A stretch of 64,000 nt of DNA, taken from assembly GCF_902703175.1 (NCBI RefSeq), contig NZ_CACRYJ010000062.1, forward strand, positions 1 through 64,000. Reading direction: 5' to 3'. Of the stretch, positions 18,352 through 26,980 are shown piece by piece. Source of the DNA: Occultella aeris. Lineage in GTDB: Bacteria; Actinomycetota; Actinomycetes; Actinomycetales; Beutenbergiaceae. Each line of letters starts with the position of its first letter. Positions within the stretch are counted from its first letter, which is position 1. The translations under genes were made by a program, and so were the position numbers. The notes under the pieces are model-generated. The model saw only the letters and a list, made by a program, of their open reading frames with translations, did no database searches and was not told the DNA's origin.

Positions 18352-20424
18352 ATGGCATATCGCTACAACTCGCCTCCTGGCTGGCCGACGCCGCCGGAGG
18401 GCTGGACCCCTCCGCCGGGGTGGCAGCCGGACGCGTCCTGGGGGCCGGCGCCCGAGGGTTGGCAGTTCTGGTTGGACGAGGCCACCGGTGCCCCGCCCGC
18501 CGCCGCCGCGACGGATGGTGCCGCCGTGAGCGATGCCGCCGGCACGTCCGGGTCGGACGCCATGACCGGCTCTGATTCGACTGGCTCGGACTCGACGGAC
18601 TCGGACTCCATGGCTGAGGTCGCCGGTTCGGACTCCGTGGGCGGTGTGGTCGACTCAGACGCGACCGTCGTGCGTTCGGCGATGCCGACGGGTGACGCGA
18701 TGTCCGGCTCGGACGCCACGAGTGGCGCTGGCTCGGAGGCAATGGCCGGCTCGGACTCGATGGGGTCCTCGGACGCCATCGGGTCGGCTGACACCTCCAC
18801 GTCCGGCGCCAACGGCGCGGGTGCGGACGCCACGGCTTCGGACGAGGTGCCCCGGTTCGACGGAGACGCCTCACCGCGCTTCGGCGAGGCGGCCCCAGGG
18901 GCGGCCGGCCCGCTGCCTGCCAGCGACGAGCCGACCACGTTGTTCACGCCGGGTGCGCACGTGGCGGGTCCCGCACAGCCAGAGCAGCCGGGTCCGGCCG
19001 GTGACGGCTTCGGCGCCGCGAGCGGTGCGCCGTCCTACGGTGACGGCAGCGGTGCGCCGACCTACGGTGGCGCCAGCGGTGCGCCCACCTACGGTGGCGC
19101 GAGCGCCGGCCAGGGCGAACAGCAGGGGCCCTCCTACGGCGGCGCAGCCGCCGCGGGTGCCGTCGGTGGTGCGGCCGCGTCCCAGTTCGGGCCGCCGCAG
19201 CCGTCCTACGGCGACCCCCAGACGCAGGCGTTCGGACAGTCGCCCACTCAGGCGTTCGGACAGTCACCCACTCAGGAGTTCGGCCAGTCGCAGGAGCAGT
19301 ACGGTCCGGCTGGCGGCCAGCCCGGCCAGTACGGCCAGGCATCCGCTCCGGGTTATGACCAGTCGGCCGGTCAGTACGGTCAGGGTTCGGCTCCGCAGGG
19401 TTATGACCAGTCGGCCGGTCAGTACGGTCAGGCCTCGGCCCCGCAGGGTTACGACCAGTCCGCGGGGCAGTATGGCCAGGCCTCGGCCCCGCAGGGTTAC
19501 GACCAGTCCGCGGGGCAGTATGGCCAGGCCTCGGCCCCGCAGGGTTACGACCAGTACGGCCAGGCGGCCGGCGCTGCGGGGTACGGCGGCCAGACCGCCG
19601 GCCAACCGCCGTCGAACAGCATGTACAACTACGCACCCACGAGCGGCCTTGACCAGGGCGGCAACTCGCCCTACGGCATGGCCGGGGGCTACGGCGGCCC
19701 GGCCGGACCCGGGACCCCGGGCGGTGGCGGGAGCAACAAGACCCCGCTGATCATCGGGATCGTCGTGGCCGTCGTGGTGATCGCGCTGGTCGCCTTCTTC
19801 GCGATCCGCGCCATCACCGGCGGCGACGGTGACACCGGTGGCACGCCGACGCCGACCGTCACCACCGCGCCGCCGACGGACGAGCCGACCGACGAGGCGA
19901 CTGACGAAACGACGGACGAGCCCACGGATGAGCCGACGGACACCACCACGGTGGCCCCGCCGACCGGTGACTACGTGAACCTCACCGGCTCCGACCCCGC
20001 CATCGTGGCGGACAACGGGGTACCGGTCGTCGAGGTGCGGCTGCTCCAGGCTCAGACGGGCTGGCAGCCGGGTGGGAGTTCGGTCCTGTGCTCCGAGCCC
20101 GAGGCCGGGCAGTACCTCGGCCTGGAGTTCGAGTTCACGACGTTGCCGGCCCTGGCCGATACCGAGGACGGCTTCTACTCGTTCATCGGGTTCGAACTCG
20201 GGGCGCAGACCGCCTCCGGCGCGGACCTGGAGGCCAACGCCTTCTCCGGCCTCTTCTGCCTCGACTCGAGCCAGCAGGCGCCGTCGGAGATGCAGCCCGG
20301 ACAGACGTACACCGGCTGGGCCGTCCTGGACGTGCCCACCGACGTCGCGGCCGTGACGTGGTCGGACTGGCTCGACTTCACCGGCAGCTCCCAGGACTAT
20401 CGCTGGGTCCTGGCCGAGCAGTAG
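18352..20424 (+). CDS. Large repeat-rich single-pass membrane protein
   Basis: A 690-residue protein of unknown function. A Trp/Pro-rich start (GWTPPPGWQPDASWGPAPEG) is followed by a Ser/Asp-rich tract (about 60-155) with many GSDS and GSDA units. Next comes a Gly/Tyr/Gln-rich tract with four tandem 16-residue units GYDQSAGQYGQASAPQ. One membrane helix follows (IIGIVVAVVVIALVAFFAI, about 464-482), then a TDEP-rich linker and a C-terminal extracytoplasmic domain of about 150 residues. The layout matches the 11.1-kb protein. AGGGGAAC precedes the ATG. The tandem DNA repeat may vary in copy number between strains. Confidence 0.82.
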   Translation: MAYRYNSPPGWPTPPEGWTPPPGWQPDASWGPAPEGWQFWLDEATGAPPAAAATDGAAVSDAAGTSGSDAMTGSDSTGSDSTDSDSMAEVAGSDSVGGVVDSDATVVRSAMPTGDAMSGSDATSGAGSEAMAGSDSMGSSDAIGSADTSTSGANGAGADATASDEVPRFDGDASPRFGEAAPGAAGPLPASDEPTTLFTPGAHVAGPAQPEQPGPAGDGFGAASGAPSYGDGSGAPTYGGASGAPTYGGASAGQGEQQGPSYGGAAAAGAVGGAAASQFGPPQPSYGDPQTQAFGQSPTQAFGQSPTQEFGQSQEQYGPAGGQPGQYGQASAPGYDQSAGQYGQGSAPQGYDQSAGQYGQASAPQGYDQSAGQYGQASAPQGYDQSAGQYGQASAPQGYDQYGQAAGAAGYGGQTAGQPPSNSMYNYAPTSGLDQGGNSPYGMAGGYGGPAGPGTPGGGGSNKTPLIIGIVVAVVVIALVAFFAIRAITGGDGDTGGTPTPTVTTAPPTDEPTDEATDETTDEPTDEPTDTTTVAPPTGDYVNLTGSDPAIVADNGVPVVEVRLLQAQTGWQPGGSSVLCSEPEAGQYLGLEFEFTTLPALADTEDGFYSFIGFELGAQTASGADLEANAFSGLFCLDSSQQAPSEMQPGQTYTGWAVLDVPTDVAAVTWSDWLDFTGSSQDYRWVLAEQ
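19351..19542 (+). repeat. Four tandem 48-bp coding repeats
   Basis: Units at 19351-19398, 19399-19446, 19447-19494 and 19495-19542 each encode GYDQSAGQYGQASAPQ, the first with a GS variant. A partial fifth unit follows. Units 3 and 4 look identical in DNA, which suggests recent duplication. Confidence 0.9.
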
Positions 20425-20439
20425 AGACCGCCGTCGCAG

Positions 20440-20465
20440 GGGCGCTGGGGAAACCCCCGGCGCCC
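20440..20465 (+). terminator. Hairpin terminator before def
   Basis: GGGCGC (20440-20445) pairs with GCGCCC (20460-20465), with an inner GGGG/CCCC stem around an AAA loop and a TT after the stem. It lies 16 bp after the preceding stop. Confidence 0.65.
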
Positions 20466-20487
20466 TTGCGCGTGGAAGGATCGAGGC

Positions 20488-20973
20488 ATGGCATTCCGTG
20501 ACATCCGCACGATCGGCGACCCCGTGCTGCGGACCCTGTGTGAGGAGATCACCAACATCGACGACCGGGTCCGAGCCCTGGTCGCGGACCTGGTGGAGAC
20601 TGTGGACGCCGAGGGCCGAGCCGGCCTGGCCGCGAACCAGATCGGCGTCAGCCTGCGGGCGTTCTCCTGGAATCTCGACGGCGAGGTCGGCTACGTGCTG
20701 AACCCGCGGTTGGTGGAGGTCTCCGAGGAGACCCAGGACGGTGACGAGGGATGCCTCTCGGTACCGGGCCTGTGGTTCCCCGCGAGGCGCGCCGCGTACG
20801 CGAAGGTCGAGGGGATCGACCTCGACGGCGCCCCGGTGACCGTCGAGGGCGAGGGCATCAAGGCCCGCTGCCTGCAGCACGAGGTGGACCACCTGGACGG
20901 CAAGCTGTACCTCGATCGGCTGGACCGGGACGTCCGCAAGAGTGCGATGCGGAAGGTCCGGGAATTGATGTGA
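20488..20973 (+). CDS. def: Peptide deformylase
   Basis: A 161-residue metalloenzyme that removes the formyl group from nascent proteins. All three motifs are visible: GLAANQIG with Gln51, EGCLSVPG with the metal-binding Cys89, and QHEVDHLDG with His131, catalytic Glu132 and His135. The length is a little short compared with type I enzymes, and the C-terminal helix ends soon after the active site. AAGGAT ends 6 nt before the ATG, so it may be leaderless. Its neighbours are unrelated in function. Confidence 0.96.
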   Translation: MAFRDIRTIGDPVLRTLCEEITNIDDRVRALVADLVETVDAEGRAGLAANQIGVSLRAFSWNLDGEVGYVLNPRLVEVSEETQDGDEGCLSVPGLWFPARRAAYAKVEGIDLDGAPVTVEGEGIKARCLQHEVDHLDGKLYLDRLDRDVRKSAMRKVRELM

Positions 20974-21093
20974 GGTGCACAAACGCCCTCCTTTAGGGCA
21001 TCATGGACATGGAAGCCGTGTGCATTCCTTGAATGTGACTGACCGAGATCGTTGGGGAAGACGTATCTCGAACAGAACAGGAAGGGGATGGCA

Positions 21094-21594
21094 ATGACTG
21101 GTGCAAGCACCCGCGGCGTCATTTTCGTGCACTCCGCACCCCGGGCTCTGTGCCCGCACGTGGAGTGGGCAGCAGGCTCCGTGCTGGACGCGCGCGCGTC
21201 CTTCGACTGGACCCCGCAGCCGGCCGCGCCCGACCTGTTCCGCGCCGAACTGTCCTGGACCGGACCGGCGGGCACCGGCGCCCGCCTGGCCTCCGCACTG
21301 CGCGGGTGGACCCACCTGCGCTACGAGGTCACCGAGGAGCCCTGCCTGGGCACTGACGGCGGCCGGTGGAGCCACACGCCGGACCTGGGCATCTTCCATG
21401 CCCAGGTGGACGTGCACGGCAACGTCGTGGTCCCAGAGGACCGCATCCGGGCCGCCATGACGCATGCCGACGAGCCGGCCCGGATGAAGCACGAGCTGGA
21501 CCTGGCCCTCGGTCAGGCCTGGGACGACGAGCTCGAGCCGTTCCGCTACGCCGGCGCCGGGGTCCCGGTGCGCTGGCTGCACCGCGTCGGCTGA
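21094..21594 (+). CDS. DUF3145 family protein
   Basis: A 166-residue protein of the actinobacterial DUF3145 family, recognised from its start TRGVIFVHSAPRALCPHVEW. I chose ATG 21094 because GAAGGGG is 6 nt upstream and the family begins at this Met. No enzymatic motif, signal or membrane helix is apparent. DUF3145 genes commonly sit beside the fabD-fabH-acpP-fabF cluster in this phylum, as here, which suggests but does not show a link to fatty-acid synthesis. Transcription converges with fabF. Confidence 0.9.
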   Translation: MTGASTRGVIFVHSAPRALCPHVEWAAGSVLDARASFDWTPQPAAPDLFRAELSWTGPAGTGARLASALRGWTHLRYEVTEEPCLGTDGGRWSHTPDLGIFHAQVDVHGNVVVPEDRIRAAMTHADEPARMKHELDLALGQAWDDELEPFRYAGAGVPVRWLHRVG

Positions 21595-21633
21595 GCCGGG
21601 CGGCCCGCGCCAGCACCGACCCCACCCCTTGAC

Positions 21634-21669
21634 GTTGAGATCGCACCCATCGCGCTGAGATAGCACCTA
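21634..21669. repeat. Pair of 16-bp imperfect direct repeats in an intergenic gap
   Basis: GTTGAGATCGCACCCA (21634-21649) and GCTGAGATAGCACCTA (21654-21669) match at 13 of 16 positions with a 20-bp period. They lie between the convergent DUF3145 and fabF genes. They could be a protein-binding site or the relic of a mobile-element end. Confidence 0.45.
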
Positions 21670-21781
21670 CGAAGGCATCTGTTCCACTGACGCGAGGTGC
21701 GGGTTGTGCGCGGGCGGACCCACACTTCAGGTCAGGGGAGCTCGGGCGCGGGTACGAATCCAGCGGGACAGGTACGAGGGT

Positions 21782-21805
21782 GGGCGCCCTGCGGGGAAGG
21801 CGCCC
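21782..21805 (-). terminator. Hairpin after fabF
   Basis: GGGCGCC (21782-21788) pairs with GGCGCCC (21799-21805), starting 2 nt beyond the fabF stop on the minus strand. Confidence 0.55.
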
Positions 21806-21806
21806 G

Positions 21807-23051
21807 TCAGGCGCTCGTGAACACCAGGGTGGCGTTGTGGCCGCCGAAGCCGAAGCCGTTGTTGACGGCGGCGATGTCGCCGTCACGCAGCGGACGCGGC
21901 ACGTCCCGGACCAAGTCGATCGGCAGGTCCGGCTCGGGGTCGGAGACGTTGATCGTGGGCGGCGCCTGCCGGTCCACGATCGCCATGATCGTGAAGATCG
22001 ACTCCAGTGCGCCGGCGCCACCGAGCAGGTGCCCGGTCATGGACTTCGTCGCCGAGATCGCCACGTGGTCCGCGTCGTCGCCGAGTGCGCGGCGCATCGC
22101 CGCGGCCTCCACGCCGTCACCGGCGGGGGTGGACGTCGCGTGCGCGTTGACGTGCACCACGTCGGAGGCGCGCACCCCGGCGTTCTCCAGGGCGAGCCGG
22201 AAGGCCCGCTCCTGACCGGCGCCGGTGGGGTCGGGGGGCGCGACGGCGTACGCGTCGGACGTGATCCCGAGCCCGGCCACGCGGGCGTAGATCCGGGCGC
22301 CGCGGGCGATGGCGTGGTCCTCACGCTCGAGCACGAGGACGCCGGCTCCCTCGCCGAGCACGAACCCGTCCCGGTTGACGTCGTAGGGGCGCGAGGCGCC
22401 GGCCGGATCGTCGTTGCGGGTGGACAGCGCCTGCATCTTCGCGAACGACGCGATCGGCAGCGGGTGGATGGCGGCCTCGGTGCCGCCGGCCACGACCACG
22501 TCCGCGCGGCCGGTGCGGATCATCTCCAGGCCGTAGCCGATGGCCTCGGCGCCGGAGGCACACGCGGAGACGGGCGTGTGGGCGCCCGCCTTGGCACCGA
22601 CCTCGATGGAGACGTAGGCGGCGGGGGAGTTCGGCATCAGCATCGGGACGGTCAGCGGGAGGACCCGCCGCACGCCCTGGTCCCTGATCGTGTCCCAGGC
22701 GTTGACGAGCGTGATCACCCCGCCGATGCCGGAGGCGATCACGGCGCCGATCCGCTCACCCGGCAGTTCGGGGGACCCGGCGTCCGCCCAGGCCTCGCGC
22801 GCCGCGATCATCGCGAACTGCGCGCTGGGGTCCATCCGGCGGGTCTCGGGCCGGGACAGGACGTCCTCGGCTGGTACGGCCAGCTGGCCGGCGAACGTCA
22901 CGGGCAGCTCGTACTGGCTCACCCAGTCGTGTTCGAGGGTACGCACGCCGGACTTGCCGGCGAGGGCGGCGGCCCAGGTCGTGGGGACGTCACCACCGAG
23001 CGGTGAGGTCGTTCCGAGGCCGGTCACAACTACGTTCGGTTGATCGCTCAT
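21807..23051 (-). CDS. fabF: Beta-ketoacyl-ACP synthase II
   Basis: A 414-residue condensing enzyme that extends acyl-ACP with malonyl-ACP in type II fatty-acid synthesis. The active site is intact: nucleophile Cys164 (SACASG), His304 (NAHATST), Lys336 (KSMTGHLLGGAG) and His405 (GFGGHNA). It is the last gene of the fabD-fabH-acpP-fabF operon, 89 bp after acpP. A hairpin follows its stop. Confidence 0.97.
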   Translation of the reverse strand: MSDQPNVVVTGLGTTSPLGGDVPTTWAAALAGKSGVRTLEHDWVSQYELPVTFAGQLAVPAEDVLSRPETRRMDPSAQFAMIAAREAWADAGSPELPGERIGAVIASGIGGVITLVNAWDTIRDQGVRRVLPLTVPMLMPNSPAAYVSIEVGAKAGAHTPVSACASGAEAIGYGLEMIRTGRADVVVAGGTEAAIHPLPIASFAKMQALSTRNDDPAGASRPYDVNRDGFVLGEGAGVLVLEREDHAIARGARIYARVAGLGITSDAYAVAPPDPTGAGQERAFRLALENAGVRASDVVHVNAHATSTPAGDGVEAAAMRRALGDDADHVAISATKSMTGHLLGGAGALESIFTIMAIVDRQAPPTINVSDPEPDLPIDLVRDVPRPLRDGDIAAVNNGFGFGGHNATLVFTSA

Positions 23052-23140
23052 CTGCGTACTCCAAGACTGTGAAGCAGGGGGTGGCCGCGCCGGGCGTGCG
23101 GATCACGCACGCCCGGCGGCAACCGGGGTCGGGACGAGGC

Positions 23141-23389
23141 TCAGGCCTGGGCCTGGGCGATGAAGCTCACGGCGTCACCAACGGTGTTGAGGTTCTTCAC
23201 CTCTTCGTCGGGGATGCGGACCTCGAACTTCTCCTCGGCCAGGGTGACGATCGTCATCATCGACAGCGAGTCGATGTCGAGGTCATCGGTGAACGACTTG
23301 TCCTTCTGGACGGCGTCGGTGGGCAGGCCCGTCTCGTCGTTCACGATCTCGGCCAGACCGGCCAGGATGTCCTCTTCGCTGTGCGCCAT
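23141..23389 (-). CDS. acpP: Acyl carrier protein
   Basis: An acidic 82-residue carrier protein. Ser41 in DIDSLS is the phosphopantetheine attachment site, and the four-helix ACP pattern is clear (FEVRIPDEEVKNLNTVGDAV). It carries the growing acyl chain between the enzymes encoded on either side of it. Confidence 0.97.
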   Translation of the reverse strand: MAHSEEDILAGLAEIVNDETGLPTDAVQKDKSFTDDLDIDSLSMMTIVTLAEEKFEVRIPDEEVKNLNTVGDAVSFIAQAQA

Positions 23390-23506
23390 GCTTGCTCCAT
23401 TCTCAGGGTTTCATTCGGGGTGGGAACAGTGTCCCCGACGCCGTGGTGACGGTGCCACCGCGGCGCGCTGGGCGGCCGGAGGAGGTTCGGGCGGCCCGAG
23501 CAGGTC

Positions 23507-24562
23507 TCAGGGTAGGACCACGACCTGCGCGGCGTAGGCGAGCCCGGCGCCGAAGCCGATCTGCAGCGCGATGTCGCCGCTCTTCGCCTGCCCCTCGCGG
23601 AGCAGGCGTTCGGTGGCCAGCGGGATCGACGCCGCGGAGGTGTTGCCGGTGTCGGCGATGTCGCGACCGACCACGATGTCCTCGCGGAACTTGATCAGCT
23701 TCAGCAGCTGGTCGGTGATCCTCATGTTCGCCTGATGCGGGATGAACACGTCGATGTCCTCGAGCTGCAGCCCGGCGGCATCCACGGCGCGTCGGGCGAT
23801 GTTCGGCATCGAGGAGATCACCCACTTGAACACGGTGGGCCCGAGCTGGCGCAGCGTCGGGGTGGTCATCTGGGAGACCTCCTCGGCGGTCTCCGGGGTC
23901 TCCGGGACCGGCTCACCGAGCTCCTCGCGGCGGTAGTCCAGCCAGGAGTGGGTCTGGTAGATCACGGAGGCCTGCGAGCCGTCGCTGCCCCACACGGTCG
24001 GCCCGATCCCGGGCGTGTCCGAGCGGCCGACGATCGCGGCGCCCGCCCCGTCACCTAGGAGGAATGAGATGGTGCGGTCGGTCGGGTCGATGAAGTCGCT
24101 CATCTTCTCGACGCCGATGACGAGCACGTTCTCGGCCGTCCCGGCCCGCACCAGCGCGTCTGCCTGGGCGATCCCGTAGCAGTAGCCCGCGCAGGCGGCG
24201 GAGACGTCATACGCCGGCGCCGGGGTGGCTCCGATGGCGTCGGTGACGATGGTGGCCAGCGACGGCGTCTGCTCGAAGTGGGTCACCGTGGAGACCAGCA
24301 CCGCGTCCAGGTCCGTCCCGGTCAGGCCCGCCTTGGCGAGCGCGTCCTGCGCGGCGTCGACGGCGAGATCCTTGACCGTCACGCCCTTCGCGGCCCGGGC
24401 CCGGGTCTTGATGCCCGTGCGCTGCTGGATCCACTCGTCCGAGGAGTTGATCGGGCCGACGATGTCGTCGTTCGGGACGAGTTCGCTGCCACGCGAACCC
24501 CCGACGGCGAGGATGCGGGAGCCGAGGACGGGTGTGGGCTGCGCGAGGGTCGGCTTGGTCAT
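23507..24562 (-). CDS. fabH: Beta-ketoacyl-ACP synthase III
   Basis: A 351-residue initiating condensing enzyme that joins an acyl-CoA primer to malonyl-ACP. The triad is Cys124 (SAACAGYCYG), His276 (IPHQANMR) and Asn307 (GNTSAASIP). It is about 20 residues longer than common FabH proteins, partly from an acidic insertion at about 210-235 (EELGEPVPETPETAEEVSQM). ATG 24562 has AGGAG upstream; an in-frame ATG at 24649 would add an arginine-rich tail unlike the family. The primer choice (branched or straight) cannot be read by eye. Confidence 0.95.
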   Translation of the reverse strand: MTKPTLAQPTPVLGSRILAVGGSRGSELVPNDDIVGPINSSDEWIQQRTGIKTRARAAKGVTVKDLAVDAAQDALAKAGLTGTDLDAVLVSTVTHFEQTPSLATIVTDAIGATPAPAYDVSAACAGYCYGIAQADALVRAGTAENVLVIGVEKMSDFIDPTDRTISFLLGDGAGAAIVGRSDTPGIGPTVWGSDGSQASVIYQTHSWLDYRREELGEPVPETPETAEEVSQMTTPTLRQLGPTVFKWVISSMPNIARRAVDAAGLQLEDIDVFIPHQANMRITDQLLKLIKFREDIVVGRDIADTGNTSAASIPLATERLLREGQAKSGDIALQIGFGAGLAYAAQVVVLP

Positions 24563-24665
24563 CGTGGCTCCTGGGTGGGTCGGGTGGTCCGGGCGCGTGC
24601 GGGCCGGTCCGGCCCGGCAGGCGCGTCGCGGCTGGGTCGCGGCCGGCACATGGTGCGTCGGCCGG

Positions 24666-25607
24666 TCATCCGCGGTGGCGGGCGATCAGGTCTGCGGCCG
24701 CGTCGAGGTCGGCGGGCGACTTCAGCGCGAGGGTCTCGACACCGCGCATGGTCCGGCGGGCGAGACCGGTCAGGACCCCGCCGGGAGCGAGTTCGATGAC
24801 CGCTTGCACTCCGGATTCGAGGAGGGTGTTCTGGCAGAGGTCCCAACGCACCGGCGAGGAGATCTGCCGGACCAGCGCGGCCAGGGCGTCTGCCCCCGAG
24901 GCGACGGCGGCGCCGTCGGCGTTCGAGAGCAGGGTCAGCCGGGGGTCGGCCGGGGTGAGCGCGGCCGCGGCCGTGGCGACTGCATCGACGGCCGGTGCCA
25001 TGTACTTGGTGTGGAAGGCGCCGGCGACGGCGAGTGGGATCACACGGGCCTTCGCCGGGGGATCGTCGGCGAGGGCGGCGAGCCCGGACAGTGCACCGGC
25101 CGCGACGATCTGCCCGCCACCGTTGACGTTCGCGGCGACCAGGTCATGGGTGGCGAGTGCAGCCAGCACCTCGTCCGGGTCGCCGCCGACGACGGCGGAC
25201 ATCCCGGTGGCTTCGGCGGCGGCGGCCTGCGCCATAGCGGCGCCGCGCACGGCGACCAGGCGGAGCGCGTCGGTGGCAGGCAGGACCCCCGCGGCGGCGA
25301 CGGCGGCGTACTCGCCGACGGAGTGCCCGGCGGTAGCACTCGCCCAGCCGGTGACGTCACCCGTGCGGGCCTGTAGCGCACTGAGCGCGAGCAGCGAGGT
25401 CGCCACGATCAGGGGTTGGGCGACGGCGGTGTCCTTGATGGTGTCCGCGTCAGCCGTCGTGCCCAGTGTGCGCAGGTCCAGCCCGATCGCGTCGGCGTAA
25501 CCATCGAGTTCGTCGGACAACGAGCCGGCGATACCGTCGAGCTCGAGCCATGGGGCGAGCATGCCGGGGGACTGGGCGCCCTGACCAGGGCTGAGGACTG
25601 CGATCAC
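24666..25607 (-). CDS. fabD: Malonyl-CoA:ACP transacylase
   Basis: A 313-residue acyltransferase that loads malonyl groups onto ACP. The nucleophile is Ser96 in GHSVGEY and the partner is His199 in GAFHTKYM, with GQGAQ near the N terminus. The start is GTG at 25607 with a weak ribosome site. It is the first gene of the fab operon; the 78-bp gap before it carries a dyad that also occurs before fasR. A 7-bp-arm hairpin (25644-25650/25662-25668) in the same gap may limit readthrough from fasR. Confidence 0.96.
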   Translation of the reverse strand: MIAVLSPGQGAQSPGMLAPWLELDGIAGSLSDELDGYADAIGLDLRTLGTTADADTIKDTAVAQPLIVATSLLALSALQARTGDVTGWASATAGHSVGEYAAVAAAGVLPATDALRLVAVRGAAMAQAAAAEATGMSAVVGGDPDEVLAALATHDLVAANVNGGGQIVAAGALSGLAALADDPPAKARVIPLAVAGAFHTKYMAPAVDAVATAAAALTPADPRLTLLSNADGAAVASGADALAALVRQISSPVRWDLCQNTLLESGVQAVIELAPGGVLTGLARRTMRGVETLALKSPADLDAAADLIARHRG

Positions 25608-25673
25608 CGTTCCACTCTTCCTGTGCGTTCCTGCCGGTGCGGGCGACGGATCGCACGAAGCTCCGTCGGGGGG

Positions 25674-25692
25674 ATTGTGCGATTCCTACAAT
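25674..25692 (-). promoter_or_regulatory. Candidate FasR site upstream of fabD
   Basis: The 19-bp ATTGTGCGATTCCTACAAT has ATTGT/ACAAT arms and overlaps the fasR stop codon. It shares ATTGTG, the C at position 13 and ACAA with the dyad before fasR. About 18 nt further toward fabD is TGCGAT, a possible -10, so the site would sit near -40, an activating position. Confidence 0.5.
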
Positions 25693-26927
25693 GGCACGGT
25701 TTCGGCGAGGCGTCCGACGGCGATCGCGATCTGGAGTACGAAGCCCTCCCGGGCGTGCGCCGGATCCCAGCCGGTGATCGTCGCGATCCGCTTGAGCCGG
25801 TAGCGCACGGTGTTCGGGTGCACGTACAGCAGCCGCGCCGTGGCCTCGAGCGAGCGACCCTCGTTCAGGTACACCGAGAGGGTCTCCAGGAGCGGTCCGC
25901 CCACCCCGAGGAGCGGGCCGTAGACATCCGCGAGCAGCGTCCGGTGCGCATCCGGGTCACCGAGCAGCATGCGCTCGGGGAGCAGCTCGTCGGCCAGGAC
26001 CGGGCGCGGTGCGGACGGCCAGGCCGGCACCGCCTGCAGCGCGGACAGGGCCGCTCGGGCGGACCGGCCGGCGTCGGCCAGCTCGCGCACCTGGGGGCCG
26101 ATGACCACCGGTCCCGGGCCGAACCGGGCCAGCAGTTCCTCGGCCTGCTGGCGCAGGTTCCCGGTGCCCCCGAGGACCACGATCAGCCGGCTTCCCTGGA
26201 TGCCGACGAGCGCGTCCTGGGCCGTGCGCCGTGCCGCCCGGCGCAGTTCCGCGGTGCCCACGTCGTCGAGCTCCCCCTCGGTGGTGCCGACCATCACGAG
26301 CGTGTTCCCGCGGCCCGCCCAACCCAGTGCCGCCACGCGCGAGTGCAGCGAGTCGTCGCCGTCGCCGCGCAGCAGCGAGTCCACCACCAGGGCCTCCAGG
26401 CGCGCGTCCCACGCGCCGCGGGTCTCGGCCGCACGGGCGTAGACCTCGGCGGCCGAGAACGCCACCTCGCGTGAGTACAGCAGCACCGACTCACGCAGTT
26501 TGGAGTGCTGGCCGGGCGCCGCCAACTGCTCGGTGTTCTCCTCGACGATCTCCACGACGATCCGCACGAGCTGGAGCGTGTGCTGCAGGGAGATCGACCG
26601 GGTCAGCTCCGGGGGCGCGGCCCGGAAGATCTCGGCCGCGTTGTAGGAGCCGTGCTCGGGATTCTCGTACCAGGCGATGAAGTTCGCGATCCCGGACTGG
26701 GCCACGAGGCCGATCCAGGAGCGGTCCTCGGCCGGCAGGGCCCGGTACCAGGGCAGCTCGTCGTCCAGGCGGCGCATGGCGGCGGCGGTGAGGAGATCGG
26801 TTCCGTGCCGCAGCCGGCGGACCATCTCCTGCGTGGCCGGTCGCTCAGCGTCGGCGGCGTCACTCCCGGTCCGTGCTTGCGCCGGTTCGCGAGTCGCCTT
26901 GCCTCGCTCGGATGCCGCGCTGTTCAT
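25686..26927 (-). CDS. fasR: FasR-type (PucR/CdaR-like) regulator of fatty-acid synthesis
   Basis: A 413-residue regulator with a PucR-type C-terminal helix-turn-helix (LSVYLNEGRSLEATARLLYV ... HPNTVRYRLKRI) at about 360-400. Before it lies a GGDEF-like CdaR sensor region. Orthologues directly upstream of fabD in Streptomyces activate the fabDHPF operon, and position and architecture agree here. ATG 26927 is chosen from a TATCCT box ending 6 nt upstream, consistent with a leaderless mRNA. A dyad covering its -35 region suggests autoregulation. Confidence 0.88.
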   Translation of the reverse strand: MNSAASERGKATREPAQARTGSDAADAERPATQEMVRRLRHGTDLLTAAAMRRLDDELPWYRALPAEDRSWIGLVAQSGIANFIAWYENPEHGSYNAAEIFRAAPPELTRSISLQHTLQLVRIVVEIVEENTEQLAAPGQHSKLRESVLLYSREVAFSAAEVYARAAETRGAWDARLEALVVDSLLRGDGDDSLHSRVAALGWAGRGNTLVMVGTTEGELDDVGTAELRRAARRTAQDALVGIQGSRLIVVLGGTGNLRQQAEELLARFGPGPVVIGPQVRELADAGRSARAALSALQAVPAWPSAPRPVLADELLPERMLLGDPDAHRTLLADVYGPLLGVGGPLLETLSVYLNEGRSLEATARLLYVHPNTVRYRLKRIATITGWDPAHAREGFVLQIAIAVGRLAETVPL

Positions 26928-26933
26928 GAGGTG

Positions 26934-26939
26934 AGGATA
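26934..26939 (-). promoter_or_regulatory. -10 box TATCCT, leaderless promoter of fasR
   Basis: TATCCT ends 6 nt before the fasR ATG. The -35 region falls within the 26948-26966 dyad. Confidence 0.55.
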
Positions 26940-26947
26940 CGGCCCGG

Positions 26948-26966
26948 ATTGTGGAAAGCCCACAAA
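26948..26966 (-). promoter_or_regulatory. Candidate FasR site at the fasR promoter
   Basis: ATTGTGGAAAGCCCACAAA contains the perfect dyad TTGTGG-N5-CCACAA (26949-26965). It shares ATTGTG and the C-N-ACAA arm with the dyad before fabD. Its place over the fasR -35 suggests autoregulation. Confidence 0.5.
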
Positions 26967-26980
26967 CGACGGGCCGCGGA

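Noticed and set aside
19351-19542. Tandem repeats considered as a CRISPR-like array
   Set aside because: Units are contiguous 48-bp coding repeats in frame, with no spacers.
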